Both the position numbers and the translations under genes were made by a program. From Dyella sp. ASV24 (GTDB lineage: Bacteria > Pseudomonadota > Gammaproteobacteria > Xanthomonadales > Rhodanobacteraceae): a stretch of DNA of 64,000 nt. The notes below the pieces were generated by a model. The model saw only the letters and a list, made by a program, of their open reading frames with translations. It was not told where the DNA came from and made no database searches. The stretch covers positions 25,582-89,581 of the forward strand of contig NZ_JAELTQ010000004.1 of the NCBI RefSeq assembly GCF_016428905.1. Direction: 5' to 3'. Positions 36,153 to 46,472 of the stretch are shown in pieces. Within the stretch, counting starts at the first letter, position 1, and each line of letters starts with the position of its first letter.

Positions 36153-38282
36153 TTACTTCGCCTCTTTCTCCATCAGCGTGTCGACCAGATTGGCCGGCAC
36201 TTCCTCGTAGTGGTCGAACTCCATGGTGAACGTGCCGCGTCCACGCGTGGCCGAACGCAGGAAGTTGATGTAGCCGAACATTTCCGCGAGCGGAACGAAG
36301 CCCTGCACGAACGACTGCGTACCACGCTGCCCTTGTTCGCTCACCGTGCCACGTCGGCGATTGATATCGCCGATGACATCGCCCAGGTAATCGGGCTCCA
36401 TCGACACCTCCAACCGCATCACCGGCTCCAGCAGTTTGGGCTTGCTCAGACGTTGAGCCTCGCGGAAGCACTGGCGCGTCGCAATCTCGAAGGCCAGTGC
36501 GGACGAATCGACGTCATGGAACTTGCCATCGATCAGGCGTGCCTTGAAGTCCACCACTTCGTAGCCCGCCACCTGGCCTTCGCGTGATTCGACATCTACC
36601 GCATGCTCCACCGCCGGTATGTATTCGCGCGGCACGCGACCGCCGACGATCTCATCGGAGAACACTACGCCGCCACCGGTCCCCAGTGGCTCGAACACCA
36701 TGGTGACTTCGGCGAACTGGCCCGAACCGCCCGACTGCTTCTTGTGCGTATAGGTATGCTCGACCGTGCGACCAAACGCTTCGCGGAAGCTCACTTTGGG
36801 CTTGCCCATGAGAGCATCCACACCCAGCTCGGTGCGCATACGGTCGATGGTGACCTCGAGGTGCAGCTCGCCCATGCCCTTGAGCACGGTCTGGCCGGTT
36901 TCCTTGTCCATTTCCAACCGCAGCGAAGGGTCGGCTTTCACCATCTTGTAGAGCGCCGACGACAGCTTGTCGACATCGTTACGGCTCTTGGGTTCTACCG
37001 ACACGCTGATCACCGGATCAGGAAAACGCATGCGTTCGAGCAGCGCGGGATGCGCCGGATCCGACAGAGAGTCGCCGGTTTCCGTTTCCTTGAGCGAAAC
37101 GAAGGCCACGATGTCGCCCGCGCGCGCTTCGTCGATCTCCTTGGTGGCGTTCGCCTGCACTTCGACGATACGGCCGATGCGCTCCTTCTTGCCACGCGTG
37201 ACGTTGAGCAAGCTGTCACCCTTGCTGACCACGCCCGAGTAAACACGACAGAACGTGAGCGTACCGAACTGGTCGTTGATCACCTTGAAGGCCAGCACAC
37301 GGGCCGGCGCGTCGTCCACCACGCCTTGCTCGCCGGTCACGTGGCCGTCTTCGTCGACCAGCGCAATGCCGCCGTTCTCACCCGGGTACGGCATATAGTC
37401 GATCACGGCATCCAGCAGCTGCTGCACACCCTTGTTGCGGTACGAGGAGCCGCAGAACACCGGCACCAGCTTGCCTGACACGCAGCCCTTGCGAATGCAT
37501 TCCTTCAGCTTCTCCGGGTCGAACTCGCCCGTTTCGATCAGGCGATCGAAGGCTTCGTCATCCATGGCCAAGGCGTATTCCAATGTCTCCTGGCGCAGCT
37601 TCGCCAGGTTGGCCACCCAAGCCTGGTCACGGGCTTCGGAGAACTTGACGCGTCCGGCGATTTCGTCGAGCGGCACGGTATCCCACGGGCTGTCCTTGTC
37701 ATCGCCCTTCCAGATATAGCCCACGCCGGCGACCAGATCAGCCATGCCGATGAACTCGTCGTGGCTACCCAGTGGCACCTGGCACAGCAATACGTTGGCG
37801 CCGAGGCGCTCACGGATACCTTTCACGCAGTGCTCGAAGTTGGCGCCCGTGCGGTCCATCTTGTTGACGTAGCACACGCGCGGCACGTTGTACTGGTCAG
37901 CCAGACGCCAGTTGGTTTCCGTCTGCGGCTCCACGCCCGCCACGCCATCGAACACGACAACCGCACCGTCGAGCACGCGCAGGCTGCGGTTCACCTCAAT
38001 GGTGAAGTCCACGTGGCCTGGCGTATCGATCAGGTTGATCTGGTGACCCTTCCACTCGGTAGACACCGCCGCCGACTGAATGGTGATGCCGCGCTTGCGT
38101 TCCTGCTCCAGGTAGTCGGTGGTGGTGGAACCCTTGCCGTCCTTGGTGTCATGCACATCGACGATCTGATGCTTCTTTCCCGTGTAGTACAGGATGCGCT
38201 CGGTCGTCGTGGTCTTGCCCGCGTCGATGTGCGCAATGATGCCGATGTTCCGGTACAGCTGAAGCGACTTCTTACGTGCCAT
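36153..38282 (-). CDS. EF-G paralogue (translation elongation factor G, fusA2-like)
   Basis: 709 residues, full length. GTPase domain with P-loop [12 protein letters not shown] (17-28), switch [10 protein letters not shown] and NKMD, followed by domains II to V; the domain IV tip and C-terminus are present ([28 protein letters not shown]). It stands alone, not in the rpsL-rpsG-fusA-tufA operon, so it is most likely the second EF-G copy that many proteobacteria carry, possibly specialised in recycling or stress. If no other fusA exists in the genome it would be the sole EF-G. Function as a translocase is well supported. Confidence 0.88.
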   Translation of the reverse strand: MARKKSLQLYRNIGIIAHIDAGKTTTTERILYYTGKKHQIVDVHDTKDGKGSTTTDYLEQERKRGITIQSAAVSTEWKGHQINLIDTPGHVDFTIEVNRSLRVLDGAVVVFDGVAGVEPQTETNWRLADQYNVPRVCYVNKMDRTGANFEHCVKGIRERLGANVLLCQVPLGSHDEFIGMADLVAGVGYIWKGDDKDSPWDTVPLDEIAGRVKFSEARDQAWVANLAKLRQETLEYALAMDDEAFDRLIETGEFDPEKLKECIRKGCVSGKLVPVFCGSSYRNKGVQQLLDAVIDYMPYPGENGGIALVDEDGHVTGEQGVVDDAPARVLAFKVINDQFGTLTFCRVYSGVVSKGDSLLNVTRGKKERIGRIVEVQANATKEIDEARAGDIVAFVSLKETETGDSLSDPAHPALLERMRFPDPVISVSVEPKSRNDVDKLSSALYKMVKADPSLRLEMDKETGQTVLKGMGELHLEVTIDRMRTELGVDALMGKPKVSFREAFGRTVEHTYTHKKQSGGSGQFAEVTMVFEPLGTGGGVVFSDEIVGGRVPREYIPAVEHAVDVESREGQVAGYEVVDFKARLIDGKFHDVDSSALAFEIATRQCFREAQRLSKPKLLEPVMRLEVSMEPDYLGDVIGDINRRRGTVSEQGQRGTQSFVQGFVPLAEMFGYINFLRSATRGRGTFTMEFDHYEEVPANLVDTLMEKEAK

Positions 38283-38661
38283 GGGTTCCGCCTAGGATGA
38301 AGGTGCATGCCAACCGGGCGGGGTCCACCAATCCACCCTGCCCGGGGATCCGCCCAATATAGGGTCGTTCAGCCAAGCATCAATGTCGCGTGAAGTCGTT
38401 TGAAATCATTGACTAATGCCAGGCGACATCCATCGGTCCATCGCCAGGCATGCCGCTGACTGTCCCCTGGCTGTCGCCTCTGCCGCCCGAAAGGCTTGCT
38501 CCGGCCCCTGATGCTCATACCCTGAGGTTATGAGCTGACAACCAAAAGTCATTGGACATGTTTGGACGTCTATACCGCTGTTGACTAGAACTTGCGAACG
38601 CCATTAGCCTGCAATTGCTGCATTGCGTCACTGCTCTTCTTTCGACTGGGGAACCCACTAC
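38283..38661. promoter_or_regulatory. Divergent gap between EF-G and the TonB receptor
   Basis: 379 nt. TTGACT at 38581-38586 is a fair -35 for the receptor, but the paired -10 is weak. Around 38552-38576 there is a repeated TTGGAC...TTGGACGTC string containing the palindrome GACGTC, possibly an operator. Nothing coding is supported. Confidence 0.3.
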
Positions 38662-41103
38662 ATGCATAAGAACGCCGTCGGTCTGAAGGCCGCGCCAAGT
38701 CTCCTTGCTCTTGCGCTTCTTTCCATCCTCTCGCCTGCCTCCGCGCAGGATGCGACGCCTGCACCCACCACTGAAAACGCCAAAAAACTCAGCACCGTGA
38801 TTGTCACCGGTACGCGTGCGGACAACCGGACGGAGAGCAGCTCGCTTACCCCGATCGACGTTGTCTCGGCACAGACGCTGCAACAAACCGGCACCACGGA
38901 ACTGACCACGGCACTCGCCCGCATCATCCCGTCGCTGACTTTCCCGCGCCCGTCCGCGTCGGACACCGCCGATTCGCAGCGCCCCGCCCAGTTGCGCGGT
39001 CTGTCGCCGGATCAGGTCTTGGTTCTGGTGGATGGCAAGCGCTGGCACCCCGGCGCCATCCTGCTCACCAATGGCGTGCTCGGCCGTGGTTCGCAGGCGG
39101 TGGACCTCAACACCATTCCCATCGGCGCCATCGATCACATCGAGGTGCTGCGTGACGGTGCATCCGCACAATACGGTTCGGACGCCATCGCTGGCGTGAT
39201 CAATATCGTGCTCAAGAAGGGCGCGCAGGGCGGCGAGGTCGATCTGACCGGCGGCCAGTATTCCGCTGGCGACGGCCGCCAGTGGCAGGGTTCGGCCAAC
39301 TTTGCGCTGCCACTGAGCGACGACAAGGGCTGGATCCGCTTCACGCTGCAGGATGGCAACCAGGATTACACCAATCGCTCGCAACCCAACCGTACGCGCC
39401 CCTGGGAAGGCACCACCCAGCGTTTTGGCGATCCGGCGGTGAAAGACCACAACCTGTTCGTGAATGCACAGTTCGACCTGACGCCGAACGTGCAGCTGTA
39501 TGCCTTTGGACACTACAGCGACCGCAACACCACCTCGCCGGCGTTCTTCCGCAACCTGGCGAACAGCAACTCGGTGCCGTCGATCTATCCAAACGGTTAC
39601 CTGCCGCTGGAGCACGCTGACTCCACCGACCGCTCGCTGGTGGTGGGGATCCGCGGCAAGACGGAAAGCGGCTGGCGTTGGGATATCAGCGGCAACTACG
39701 GCGGCAACCGCGTGTCCTATGCCACCGAGAACAGCGTTAATCGTGCCTACCTGCACGATTTCGGCTACAGCCCCACTGAGTTCCACGACGGCATTCTCAA
39801 GGCGGCGCAGCAGTCGTTCGACGTGGACATCGCCAAGGAGTTCTCGACCAGTTGGCTACCCAACCCAGTGACGCTGGCGTTTGGTGCGGAGTACCTGCGC
39901 CAGACCTACGCAATCGACGCGGGTGACCTGACCTCGTGGTACACCGGCACCTCCGGCGTTTCCGGCGGCGCCCAGGGCTTTGGCGGCTACCAGCCCACCG
40001 ATGCAGGCTCATACAGCCGCCACGACGTGGCCGAGTATGTCAGCCTGGAATCCAACCTGACCGATCGCTTCAGCACTTCGCTGTCCCTGCGCCACGAGGA
40101 TTACACCGACTTCGGCAACACCACGTCCGGTGCGCTCGCAGGCCGTTTCGACTTCACTGACCGCTTCGCACTGCGCGGCAGTGCCTCCACCGGCTTCCGC
40201 GCGCCGTCGTTGGCGCAGCAGCATTACTCGTACACGTCTTCGCTGTATTACGGCGCAGGCAATTCGTTGCACCTGCCCGCCGGCATCTACAATACCGGCC
40301 TGGTGCCCGTGAACAGCGAGATCGGCACCTTGCTCGGCGCGCAGCCGCTGGAGCCGGAGAAGTCGCACAACTACACACTGGGCGCGGTGTGGAACCCGGT
40401 CGATGCGCTCAACCTGAGCGTGGACATCTACCAGATCACCATCGACAACCGCATCACCCTGTCCAGCAACCTGGCGACCACCTCGCCCGCGGTGCAGTCC
40501 TACCTTGCGGCCAACGGCGTCACCGCCACCAACTACAGCGGCATTGCCTATTTCACCAATGCGGTGAATACGCGCACACGCGGTATAGATCTGGTGACGA
40601 GCTACCTGAGCGACTTCGGCGATGCCGGTTCGCTACAGAGCACGCTGAGCTACAACTACAACAAGAACAAAGTCACCGACATCAAAGCCAATCCGGCCAT
40701 CCTCAACCAGCTGGGCGTGAACCTCAAGCGCATCGACCGGCGCGACCAGTACGGCCTGCTGGCCGATACCACACCGCGCAGCAAGCTCATCCTCAACGAG
40801 CTCTACAGCCTTGGCCACTGGAGTTTCAACGGCACGGCGACGCGGTATGGCAGCTTTGTGTCTTATAACTCCACCACCGCTGCGCTGGACCAGACCTTCG
40901 GCGCGAAATGGATCTTCGACTTTGCGGTGAACTACAACCTCGACCGCTGGACCTTCACCCTCGGCGGCGACAACGTGTTCAACACCTACCCCGATCGGGT
41001 AATCCCAGCCAACGATAACAATGGCACACTGCCGTACTCGGTGTTTTCGCCGTTCGGCTTCAATGGCGCCTATGTCTACGGCAAGGTGGCCTACCGCTGG
41101 TGA
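38662..41103 (+). CDS. TonB-dependent outer-membrane receptor
   Basis: 813 residues from ATG 38662 (Shine-Dalgarno-like GGGGA). Signal peptide about 1-28 ending ASA before QDATP. Plug domain follows (VIVTGTRADNR, LRGLSPDQVLVLVDGKR, IEVLRDGASAQYGSDAIAGVINIVLK), then a 22-strand barrel pattern ending in aromatic YRW. The TonB box region is near KLSTVIVTGT. The imported substrate (siderophore, cobalamin, carbohydrate or other) cannot be read. It has its own terminator hairpin and no obvious operon partner. Confidence 0.95.
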   Translation: MHKNAVGLKAAPSLLALALLSILSPASAQDATPAPTTENAKKLSTVIVTGTRADNRTESSSLTPIDVVSAQTLQQTGTTELTTALARIIPSLTFPRPSASDTADSQRPAQLRGLSPDQVLVLVDGKRWHPGAILLTNGVLGRGSQAVDLNTIPIGAIDHIEVLRDGASAQYGSDAIAGVINIVLKKGAQGGEVDLTGGQYSAGDGRQWQGSANFALPLSDDKGWIRFTLQDGNQDYTNRSQPNRTRPWEGTTQRFGDPAVKDHNLFVNAQFDLTPNVQLYAFGHYSDRNTTSPAFFRNLANSNSVPSIYPNGYLPLEHADSTDRSLVVGIRGKTESGWRWDISGNYGGNRVSYATENSVNRAYLHDFGYSPTEFHDGILKAAQQSFDVDIAKEFSTSWLPNPVTLAFGAEYLRQTYAIDAGDLTSWYTGTSGVSGGAQGFGGYQPTDAGSYSRHDVAEYVSLESNLTDRFSTSLSLRHEDYTDFGNTTSGALAGRFDFTDRFALRGSASTGFRAPSLAQQHYSYTSSLYYGAGNSLHLPAGIYNTGLVPVNSEIGTLLGAQPLEPEKSHNYTLGAVWNPVDALNLSVDIYQITIDNRITLSSNLATTSPAVQSYLAANGVTATNYSGIAYFTNAVNTRTRGIDLVTSYLSDFGDAGSLQSTLSYNYNKNKVTDIKANPAILNQLGVNLKRIDRRDQYGLLADTTPRSKLILNELYSLGHWSFNGTATRYGSFVSYNSTTAALDQTFGAKWIFDFAVNYNLDRWTFTLGGDNVFNTYPDRVIPANDNNGTLPYSVFSPFGFNGAYVYGKVAYRW

Positions 41104-41112
41104 GTGCATGGT

Positions 41113-41136
41113 GCTGACCCGCCCCGGCGGGTCAGC
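41113..41136 (+). terminator. Hairpin after the TonB receptor
   Basis: Perfect 10-bp stem GCTGACCCGC (41113-41122) with GCGGGTCAGC (41127-41136) and a 4-nt loop. It starts 10 nt after the stop; there is no T run. Confidence 0.6.
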
Positions 41137-41210
41137 AGCGGCCCCTTCACCACGCGCGAACGAGCCGTGTGCGATAGCTCCGGGCATACCTTCCTCACGG
41201 AGTTGCCCTC

Positions 41211-41588
41211 ATGGCCGCAGAACCTACCCTTACCCCTGAATTTATCGCCCAACAACGTAAACGCCTGGAGACCCTGCGCCAACAAGTGCTGGGCGGCGAA
41301 CTGGACGTCAACGCTCGCAAGCGCGCCTTCACCGAAGAACATGGCGACGAGGCGGAGGAGTTCGAGGACGAGGCGCAAAGCTTGGCCCAGGAAGAAGTAC
41401 GCCAGGCGCAACACGACGTGGACGACCAGCGAGTGGCCGACATCCAGCGCGCCCTGGAGAAGATCGACGAAGGCACCTATGGGATATCGGACGAAAGCGG
41501 CGACTCGATACCGAAGGCACGGCTGGAGGTTCGTCCCGAGTCGGTACTCACGGTGGAAGAGGAAGCGGCTCGCGAGCGCCAGCGATAG
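41211..41588 (+). CDS. DksA/TraR-family protein lacking zinc-finger cysteines
   Basis: 125 residues. N-terminal helical coiled-coil-like part with an acidic tip (AFTEEHGDEAEEFEDEAQSL) matches the DksA/TraR group. The C-terminal globular part keeps the fold pattern (EGTYGISDESGDSIPKARL), but every position normally occupied by Zn-binding cysteine is changed (YGxCxxCG becomes YGISDESG), and the protein contains no cysteine at all. It may bind the RNA polymerase secondary channel without redox or zinc sensing, as some Cys-less DksA paralogues do. It precedes msrB by 81 nt. Confidence 0.82.
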   Translation: MAAEPTLTPEFIAQQRKRLETLRQQVLGGELDVNARKRAFTEEHGDEAEEFEDEAQSLAQEEVRQAQHDVDDQRVADIQRALEKIDEGTYGISDESGDSIPKARLEVRPESVLTVEEEAARERQR

Positions 41589-41623
41589 CCCCTTGAGCCG
41601 GGCGCAATCGCCCCGACTATGAA

Positions 41624-41649
41624 GACTCCCGGGCATCCGTCCCGGAGTC
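41624..41649. terminator. Hairpin between the DksA-like gene and msrB
   Basis: GACTCC-c-GGG pairs with CCC-GGAGTC around a 6-nt loop, with a one-base bulge. It could terminate the DksA-like transcript or sit in the msrB leader. Confidence 0.45.
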
Positions 41650-41669
41650 GTTGCCGAGGAGATCACGTC

Positions 41670-42158
41670 GTGAGTCATCGCTCCACCTTCGACCTGTCCC
41701 CGCCCACCCCACAGCAACTCGATACGCTCGCTGCAACGCTGACCGCCGATGAGCGCGAAGTGCTGCTGGACCATGGCACCGAATCGCCGTTCTGTGGCGT
41801 ACTGCTGACGGAGAAGCGCGCTGGCGTCTATGGCTGCCGCCTATGCGGCCTGCCGCTGTTCCTGGCTGGCGCCAAGTTCGACAGCCGCACCGGCTGGCCC
41901 AGCTTCACTACGCCCTTCGACGACGCGCACCTCAACTACGTGCGCGATGTCAGCTACGGCATGGTGCGCACGGAAATCCGCTGCGCACGTTGCGGCAGCC
42001 ACCAGGGCCACGTGTTCGACGACGGCCCGCCGCCGAGCTACCAGCGCTACTGCATCAATTCGGTGTCACTCGAATTCGTGGCCGCCACCGATCCGCTGCC
42101 GGACAAGCTCGGTCGCGGCGCACCCGAAGGCGCGGTCTGGCAAAACTTCCCCGCCTGA
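41670..42158 (+). CDS. msrB: Peptide-methionine (R)-S-oxide reductase
   Basis: 162 residues from GTG 41670 with Shine-Dalgarno GAGGAGAT. It repairs oxidised methionine (R form). Zn ligands C56, C59, C105, C108 and the catalytic C128 (RYCINSVSLEF) are all present; GWPSF and HVFDDGP are family signatures. The length matches cytosolic MsrB with no signal peptide. It fits the oxidative-stress theme of the region. Confidence 0.95.
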   Translation: MSHRSTFDLSPPTPQQLDTLAATLTADEREVLLDHGTESPFCGVLLTEKRAGVYGCRLCGLPLFLAGAKFDSRTGWPSFTTPFDDAHLNYVRDVSYGMVRTEIRCARCGSHQGHVFDDGPPPSYQRYCINSVSLEFVAATDPLPDKLGRGAPEGAVWQNFPA

Positions 42159-42188
42159 TCTCCTCAACCGCATCGTCAGGACACATCC

Positions 42189-43481
42189 ATGTCGCTGAAG
42201 TCACGTTACGGTCGTCCCGTCTGGTTGGCCTCTGGCCTACGCACACCCTTCGCCAAGGTGGATGGCGCGCTCGCCTCGTACGACGCCATCGCGTTGTCGG
42301 TACCTGTGGTGCAACGCATGCTGGCCAGCCTGCCCGAGGGTCAGCGCCCCGATTTCGCCGCCTGGGGCACAGTGGTGCCCAACCTCACCTGGAGCAACAT
42401 CGCGCGCGAAGTGCTGATGGATGCGGGTGCGCCCGCCACCATCCCCGCTTTCTCCACCATCATGGCCTGCTCCACCAGCATGATCGGCATGATCGAAGCG
42501 GCCGGCATGCTGGACGATGACAGCTTGCAGCTGGCCTTGGTGGGCGGCGTGGATAGCCTGAGCCGCATACAGCTCGGCCTGCCGCAGCGATTGTCCGACT
42601 GGATCCGCCAGTTCCAGAAAGCACGCTCGGTTGGCGAGAAGGTCTCGCACGCACTGTCACTGAAACTGGGCGACATCAGCCTGTACATCCCCGGCATCGT
42701 GAACCGCACGACGGGCTTGAGCATGGGCGAGCACACCGAGATCACCGCCAAGGACTGGCATCTGCGCCGTGAGGATGAGGATGCACTGGCGCTGGCCAGC
42801 CATCAGCACACGGTAACCGCGTGGAACAACGGCTTCTTCGACGACCTGGTGATTCCGGTTGGGGAGTTTCGGCGCGACAGTATTGCTCGCGCCGACACCT
42901 CACTGGAAAAACTCGCCAAGCTCCCACCCGCCTTTGACCGCACCACGGGCCAAGGCACGCTGACCGCAGGCAATTCGTCGCCGCTGACCGACGGCGCGGC
43001 TGGCCTGTGGGTTGCCAGTGACAAAGGACTCGAACGCCTCCCCTCGCACGTGCCGCGCGTAAAGTTGGTGGACTGGGAAATTGCCGCGGTCGATTTTCGT
43101 GTCGAAGGTTTGCTGATGGCGCCTGCGTTCGTCATCCCCAAGCTGCTCGCACGACACGGATTGCGCTACGACGATGTGGCTCTGTGGGAGATCCACGAGG
43201 CGTTCGCTGCGCAGGTGCTGTTCCATATGGCGGCACTGGAAAGCCGAGAGTTCCTTACCCGCAAGGCAGGTGTGGATCGCGACTTCGGCCCGTTCCCGCG
43301 CGATCGCGTGAACCCCAACGGCGGCAGCCTCGCCATCGGCCACCCGTTCGGCGCCACCGGTGCGCGCATCCTGAGCCAGGCAGTGAAGGAACTGGCCGCG
43401 ATGCCGACAGGCACGCTCGGCATCGTCAGCATCTGTGCCGATGGTGGCCAGGGCACGGTGGCCCTGCTCGAAGCGGCCTGA
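42189..43481 (+). CDS. Thiolase-family acetyl-CoA acyltransferase
   Basis: 430 residues. Thiolase with nucleophile C94 (IMACSTSM), the paired His in EIHEAFAAQ, GHPFGATGAR, and the second active-site Cys in SICADGGQG near the C-terminus. At 430 aa it is near the FadI-type trifunctional beta-subunit length, but no fadJ is adjacent, so it may be a stand-alone acetyl-CoA acetyltransferase or beta-ketothiolase. It starts 30 nt after msrB. Confidence 0.88.
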   Translation: MSLKSRYGRPVWLASGLRTPFAKVDGALASYDAIALSVPVVQRMLASLPEGQRPDFAAWGTVVPNLTWSNIAREVLMDAGAPATIPAFSTIMACSTSMIGMIEAAGMLDDDSLQLALVGGVDSLSRIQLGLPQRLSDWIRQFQKARSVGEKVSHALSLKLGDISLYIPGIVNRTTGLSMGEHTEITAKDWHLRREDEDALALASHQHTVTAWNNGFFDDLVIPVGEFRRDSIARADTSLEKLAKLPPAFDRTTGQGTLTAGNSSPLTDGAAGLWVASDKGLERLPSHVPRVKLVDWEIAAVDFRVEGLLMAPAFVIPKLLARHGLRYDDVALWEIHEAFAAQVLFHMAALESREFLTRKAGVDRDFGPFPRDRVNPNGGSLAIGHPFGATGARILSQAVKELAAMPTGTLGIVSICADGGQGTVALLEAA

Positions 43482-43537
43482 TCGTCCATGGCGTAGCTTG
43501 CTAGGATGCCCCTCATCACTGCGATGGGGGAGCATCC

Positions 43538-44971
43538 ATGACGTTGAAGCTTTCGCTTTTCACCCTTGCCTTGGCCAGCCTGCTGACCGCGGCGCCCGCC
43601 GCGGCAGCTGACAGCAAGCCGCCCGCGGACAAGGATTTCATTGCCTACGACCAGCCGCTGATCGCCTTCATCCACGCCAACGTCATTGACGGTACCGGCG
43701 CGAAGATCATGCGTGACCAAACGCTGGTGATCGACAAGGGCCGCGTCACCGCACTAGGCAAGAGCAGCAAGATCAAGGCGCCGCAGGACGCCAAGGTGAT
43801 CGATGCCCAAGGCAAGACGCTGATGCCCGGCTTCGTGATGGTGCATGAGCACATGTTCTATCCGGCCGGCGGCGTCGAGTACAACGAGATGAGCTACAGC
43901 TTTCCGCGCCTCTACCTTGCCGGCGGCACCACCACGATGCGCACAGCCGGTTCGATGATGCCGTATGCCGATATCAACGTGCGCGATGCCATCAACGCTG
44001 GCAAGGTGATCGGTCCGGACATGGACGTGACCGGCCCCTACCTCAACGGCCCCGGCCTGCCGATTCCCGCCGTACACGTACTCAGCGGCCCCGACGATGC
44101 CGAGCGCACCGTCAACTATTGGGCGGATGAAGGCGTCACTTCCTACAAGGCTTACATGCAGATCACGCGCGAGGAACTGAAGCGCGTGATCGACACGGCG
44201 CACACCCGCAAGGCCAAGGTCACGGCACACCTGTGTTCGGTGACCTATCGCGAGGCAGTGGACATGGGCATCGACAACCTGGAGCACGGCTTCTTTGTGT
44301 CCAGCGATTTCGTGAAGGATAAACAGCCGGATCAGTGCCCCAAGGGTCCGGCCGTATCCGATTCGCTTGCTGCCGTCGAAGCGAAGTCCGCTGAAGTGAA
44401 GTCACTGATGCGCGACATGATCGATCACCGTGTAGCACTCACCTCCACGCTGACCGTCTTCGAAACTTTCGTACCCGGGCGCCCCAAGGCACCTCAGGGT
44501 GCGCTGGACCTGATGCTTCCCGAAGTACGCGCACAGTACGAGGCCTCCTGGAACAAAGTGCAGAGCAGCAAGGGACGCATGACACCGGAGACGTACCTCA
44601 AGCTCGCCCGCATGGAGAAGCAATACGCCGACGCTGGTGGCCTGCTGCTCGCTGGCACCGACCCAACCGGCTACGGCGGCGTGGTACCGGGCTATTCGTC
44701 CAAACGCGAGATCGAGCTATTGGTGGAAGCCGGTTTCACCTTCGAGCACGCCGTAAAGGTCGCCACGTACAACGGCGCGAAGTACCTGGGACGCGAGGCT
44801 GACGTGGGCACGCTCGCCGTAGGCAAGCGCGCCGATCTCGTGGTGATCGATGGCGACCCTTCGAAGACCACCACCGACATCGAACACATGCCCTATGTTT
44901 TCAAGAACGGCGTGGGCTACGACACGCAGAAGATTTTCGACGCCACCCACGACACGGTCGGCCTGCATTGA
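43538..44971 (+). CDS. Exported amidohydrolase (imidazolonepropionase/prolidase-like)
   Basis: 477 residues with a signal peptide (about 1-24, ending AAAA before DSK). The amidohydrolase fold keeps its metal ligands: HEH in MVHEHMF, the carboxylated-lysine candidate in TSYKAYMQ, His in KVTAHLC, His in LEHGFFV, and Asp in LLAGTDPTGYG. Similar periplasmic enzymes act on X-Pro dipeptides or other cyclic amides. It ends in a convergent hairpin with the porin gene. Confidence 0.86.
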   Translation: MTLKLSLFTLALASLLTAAPAAAADSKPPADKDFIAYDQPLIAFIHANVIDGTGAKIMRDQTLVIDKGRVTALGKSSKIKAPQDAKVIDAQGKTLMPGFVMVHEHMFYPAGGVEYNEMSYSFPRLYLAGGTTTMRTAGSMMPYADINVRDAINAGKVIGPDMDVTGPYLNGPGLPIPAVHVLSGPDDAERTVNYWADEGVTSYKAYMQITREELKRVIDTAHTRKAKVTAHLCSVTYREAVDMGIDNLEHGFFVSSDFVKDKQPDQCPKGPAVSDSLAAVEAKSAEVKSLMRDMIDHRVALTSTLTVFETFVPGRPKAPQGALDLMLPEVRAQYEASWNKVQSSKGRMTPETYLKLARMEKQYADAGGLLLAGTDPTGYGGVVPGYSSKREIELLVEAGFTFEHAVKVATYNGAKYLGREADVGTLAVGKRADLVVIDGDPSKTTTDIEHMPYVFKNGVGYDTQKIFDATHDTVGLH

Positions 44972-44980
44972 CCATAGTGC

Positions 44981-45008
44981 GCTGGCGCTCCCTCACAGGA
45001 GCGCCAGC
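44981..45008. terminator. Convergent terminator hairpin
   Basis: Perfect 11-bp stem GCTGGCGCTCC (44981-44991) with GGAGCGCCAGC (44998-45008), 6-nt loop, lying between the convergent stops at 44971 and 45017. No T run. Confidence 0.65.
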
Positions 45009-45016
45009 CACAGGTA

Positions 45017-46255
45017 TCAGAAGTACACCTGTGCACGCATTTCGAAGATGTGCGGATCGACCTTCAGGTTTCCTCGATCGCTGAATGCCCACACGTAATT
45101 GGTCTGCAGCTTGAGGTGTTCGCCCAGGTACCAATTGACGCCAGCCGTCCAGTCATGTTCCTTGCCGCCGGTGATGGCGCCGTCGTTGAGATCCAGCTCG
45201 CTGTAGCGCACCGCCAGCTCCACGGCACCCCACGCATGGGTGGGTCGCACCGCCTGCAGATCGCGGCCGTTATATCGACGATCGGCCACGTTGCCATCAC
45301 TGTAAGCTCGCGACTCGCCGGTCAGTGTCCAGGTGGTGAACACATAGAAGCCGCTCACGTCGTAGTTGGGCTTGCCGTTGTAGCGATCAACCTGTGCCTG
45401 CAGGTATTCCCCCTGCAGCGACCACGGCCCCTCGATCCACAATGACTCGAAACCCTGTCGACTCACGCTCTTGCTGTAAGGCAGATTGCCCGAGTCCACC
45501 AGACGGACGGGTGACAGGCCATCTTCAGGGCGAGCACGCAACCGTGCGGACGATGGCACCGTCCCATCATCCGCCCAGTCCAGTTTCTCCCGCGATGCGG
45601 AAACGCCCAGGTGCAGCACCTTGCCGGGCGTGTTGAGTGGCATCCAAGCCGCGCGTCCGGCCCAAGTGTGGCCGGGGTTGTTGCCATCGAAATCTTTGCG
45701 CCAGAAGTAGTCGCCGATGTTGATGATGAAGTGCGGCCGCACCAGCGCCCAGTCGAAACCTGCACGACGACCTTCCCACACCGCCTGCGTTGGCAACGCC
45801 GTTTCGATAAAGGTTGTGGCGGAGCTGCTGGTCACGCCCTCGAAACCTACGGGTGTCTTGGAATAACCAAAGCGAAAATTGCCCACGTCCTCGCCGATCA
45901 CCCCGCTGCTACGGAAACGCACGAAGGCATCGGCCCACTGCTTGGCCTGGAAGTCGTACTGCGCGATGGCGTCGTAAACGCCAGGCTTGCGCAGATACAG
46001 ACCGAAGTAACGGCGACGATTGGTGCCGGCATCGTCGAACTTGCCGTTGTCGTGAGAGAACTGATTGACGTCGTACTGATAGAGCACGGCCAACCCGACA
46101 TCCGTACCGTCGGACGCCGTCACGTGGGTGGGCCAATTGCCGTAGAAGTCATAGTCGTCCGCAAGACAACACATTGGCCATGCGCACAGCAGCGCGCCCG
46201 CGACGAGCGCGCGGCGAAAGACACTGACGGTGTTTGCAGGCACGGATTGGTTCAT
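45017..46255 (-). CDS. OprP/OprO-type phosphate-selective porin
   Basis: 412 residues from ATG 46255 with a GGGAGGCG ribosome-binding site (the open frame continues to 46333). Signal peptide ends near CCLA. Strand-rich mature part with many arginine/aromatic pairs (RRYFGLYLRKPGVYDA, FRFGYSKTPVGFEG, YNGRDLQAVRPTHAWGAVE) and a terminal VYF, matching the porin O/P family. These form anion-selective (phosphate or polyphosphate) trimers, but substrate specificity here is not certain. It is divergent from the degenerate amidohydrolase-like gene. Confidence 0.85.
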   Translation of the reverse strand: MNQSVPANTVSVFRRALVAGALLCAWPMCCLADDYDFYGNWPTHVTASDGTDVGLAVLYQYDVNQFSHDNGKFDDAGTNRRRYFGLYLRKPGVYDAIAQYDFQAKQWADAFVRFRSSGVIGEDVGNFRFGYSKTPVGFEGVTSSSATTFIETALPTQAVWEGRRAGFDWALVRPHFIINIGDYFWRKDFDGNNPGHTWAGRAAWMPLNTPGKVLHLGVSASREKLDWADDGTVPSSARLRARPEDGLSPVRLVDSGNLPYSKSVSRQGFESLWIEGPWSLQGEYLQAQVDRYNGKPNYDVSGFYVFTTWTLTGESRAYSDGNVADRRYNGRDLQAVRPTHAWGAVELAVRYSELDLNDGAITGGKEHDWTAGVNWYLGEHLKLQTNYVWAFSDRGNLKVDPHIFEMRAQVYF

Positions 46256-46472
46256 GGTCTCGCCTCCCAACGAGTAGATGGATGCTCTCCAAGGCCCGCC
46301 ATGGCGGGAAATGACTTTTCCGCATATGCACATGCCGAGTTTCCGCCGCGATGCGCAGCGTGAAATCTATCGATCTGCCTGTAAGTTGCCCTGATCAAAG
46401 GGCTTGACGTCGCCTAAACATGCCAGCGCTTACACCTGACTACGGGGGTGGTTTGGCATCAAGGCGACACCC

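Noticed and set aside
38552..38576. MetJ-like box before the TonB receptor
   Set aside because: Only a single GACGTC centre with loose flanks; it does not show the tandem 8-bp repeats needed and this lineage may not use MetJ.
38515..39786. 423-codon open frame opposite the TonB receptor
   Set aside because: Shadow of a clear receptor gene with signal peptide and plug domain.
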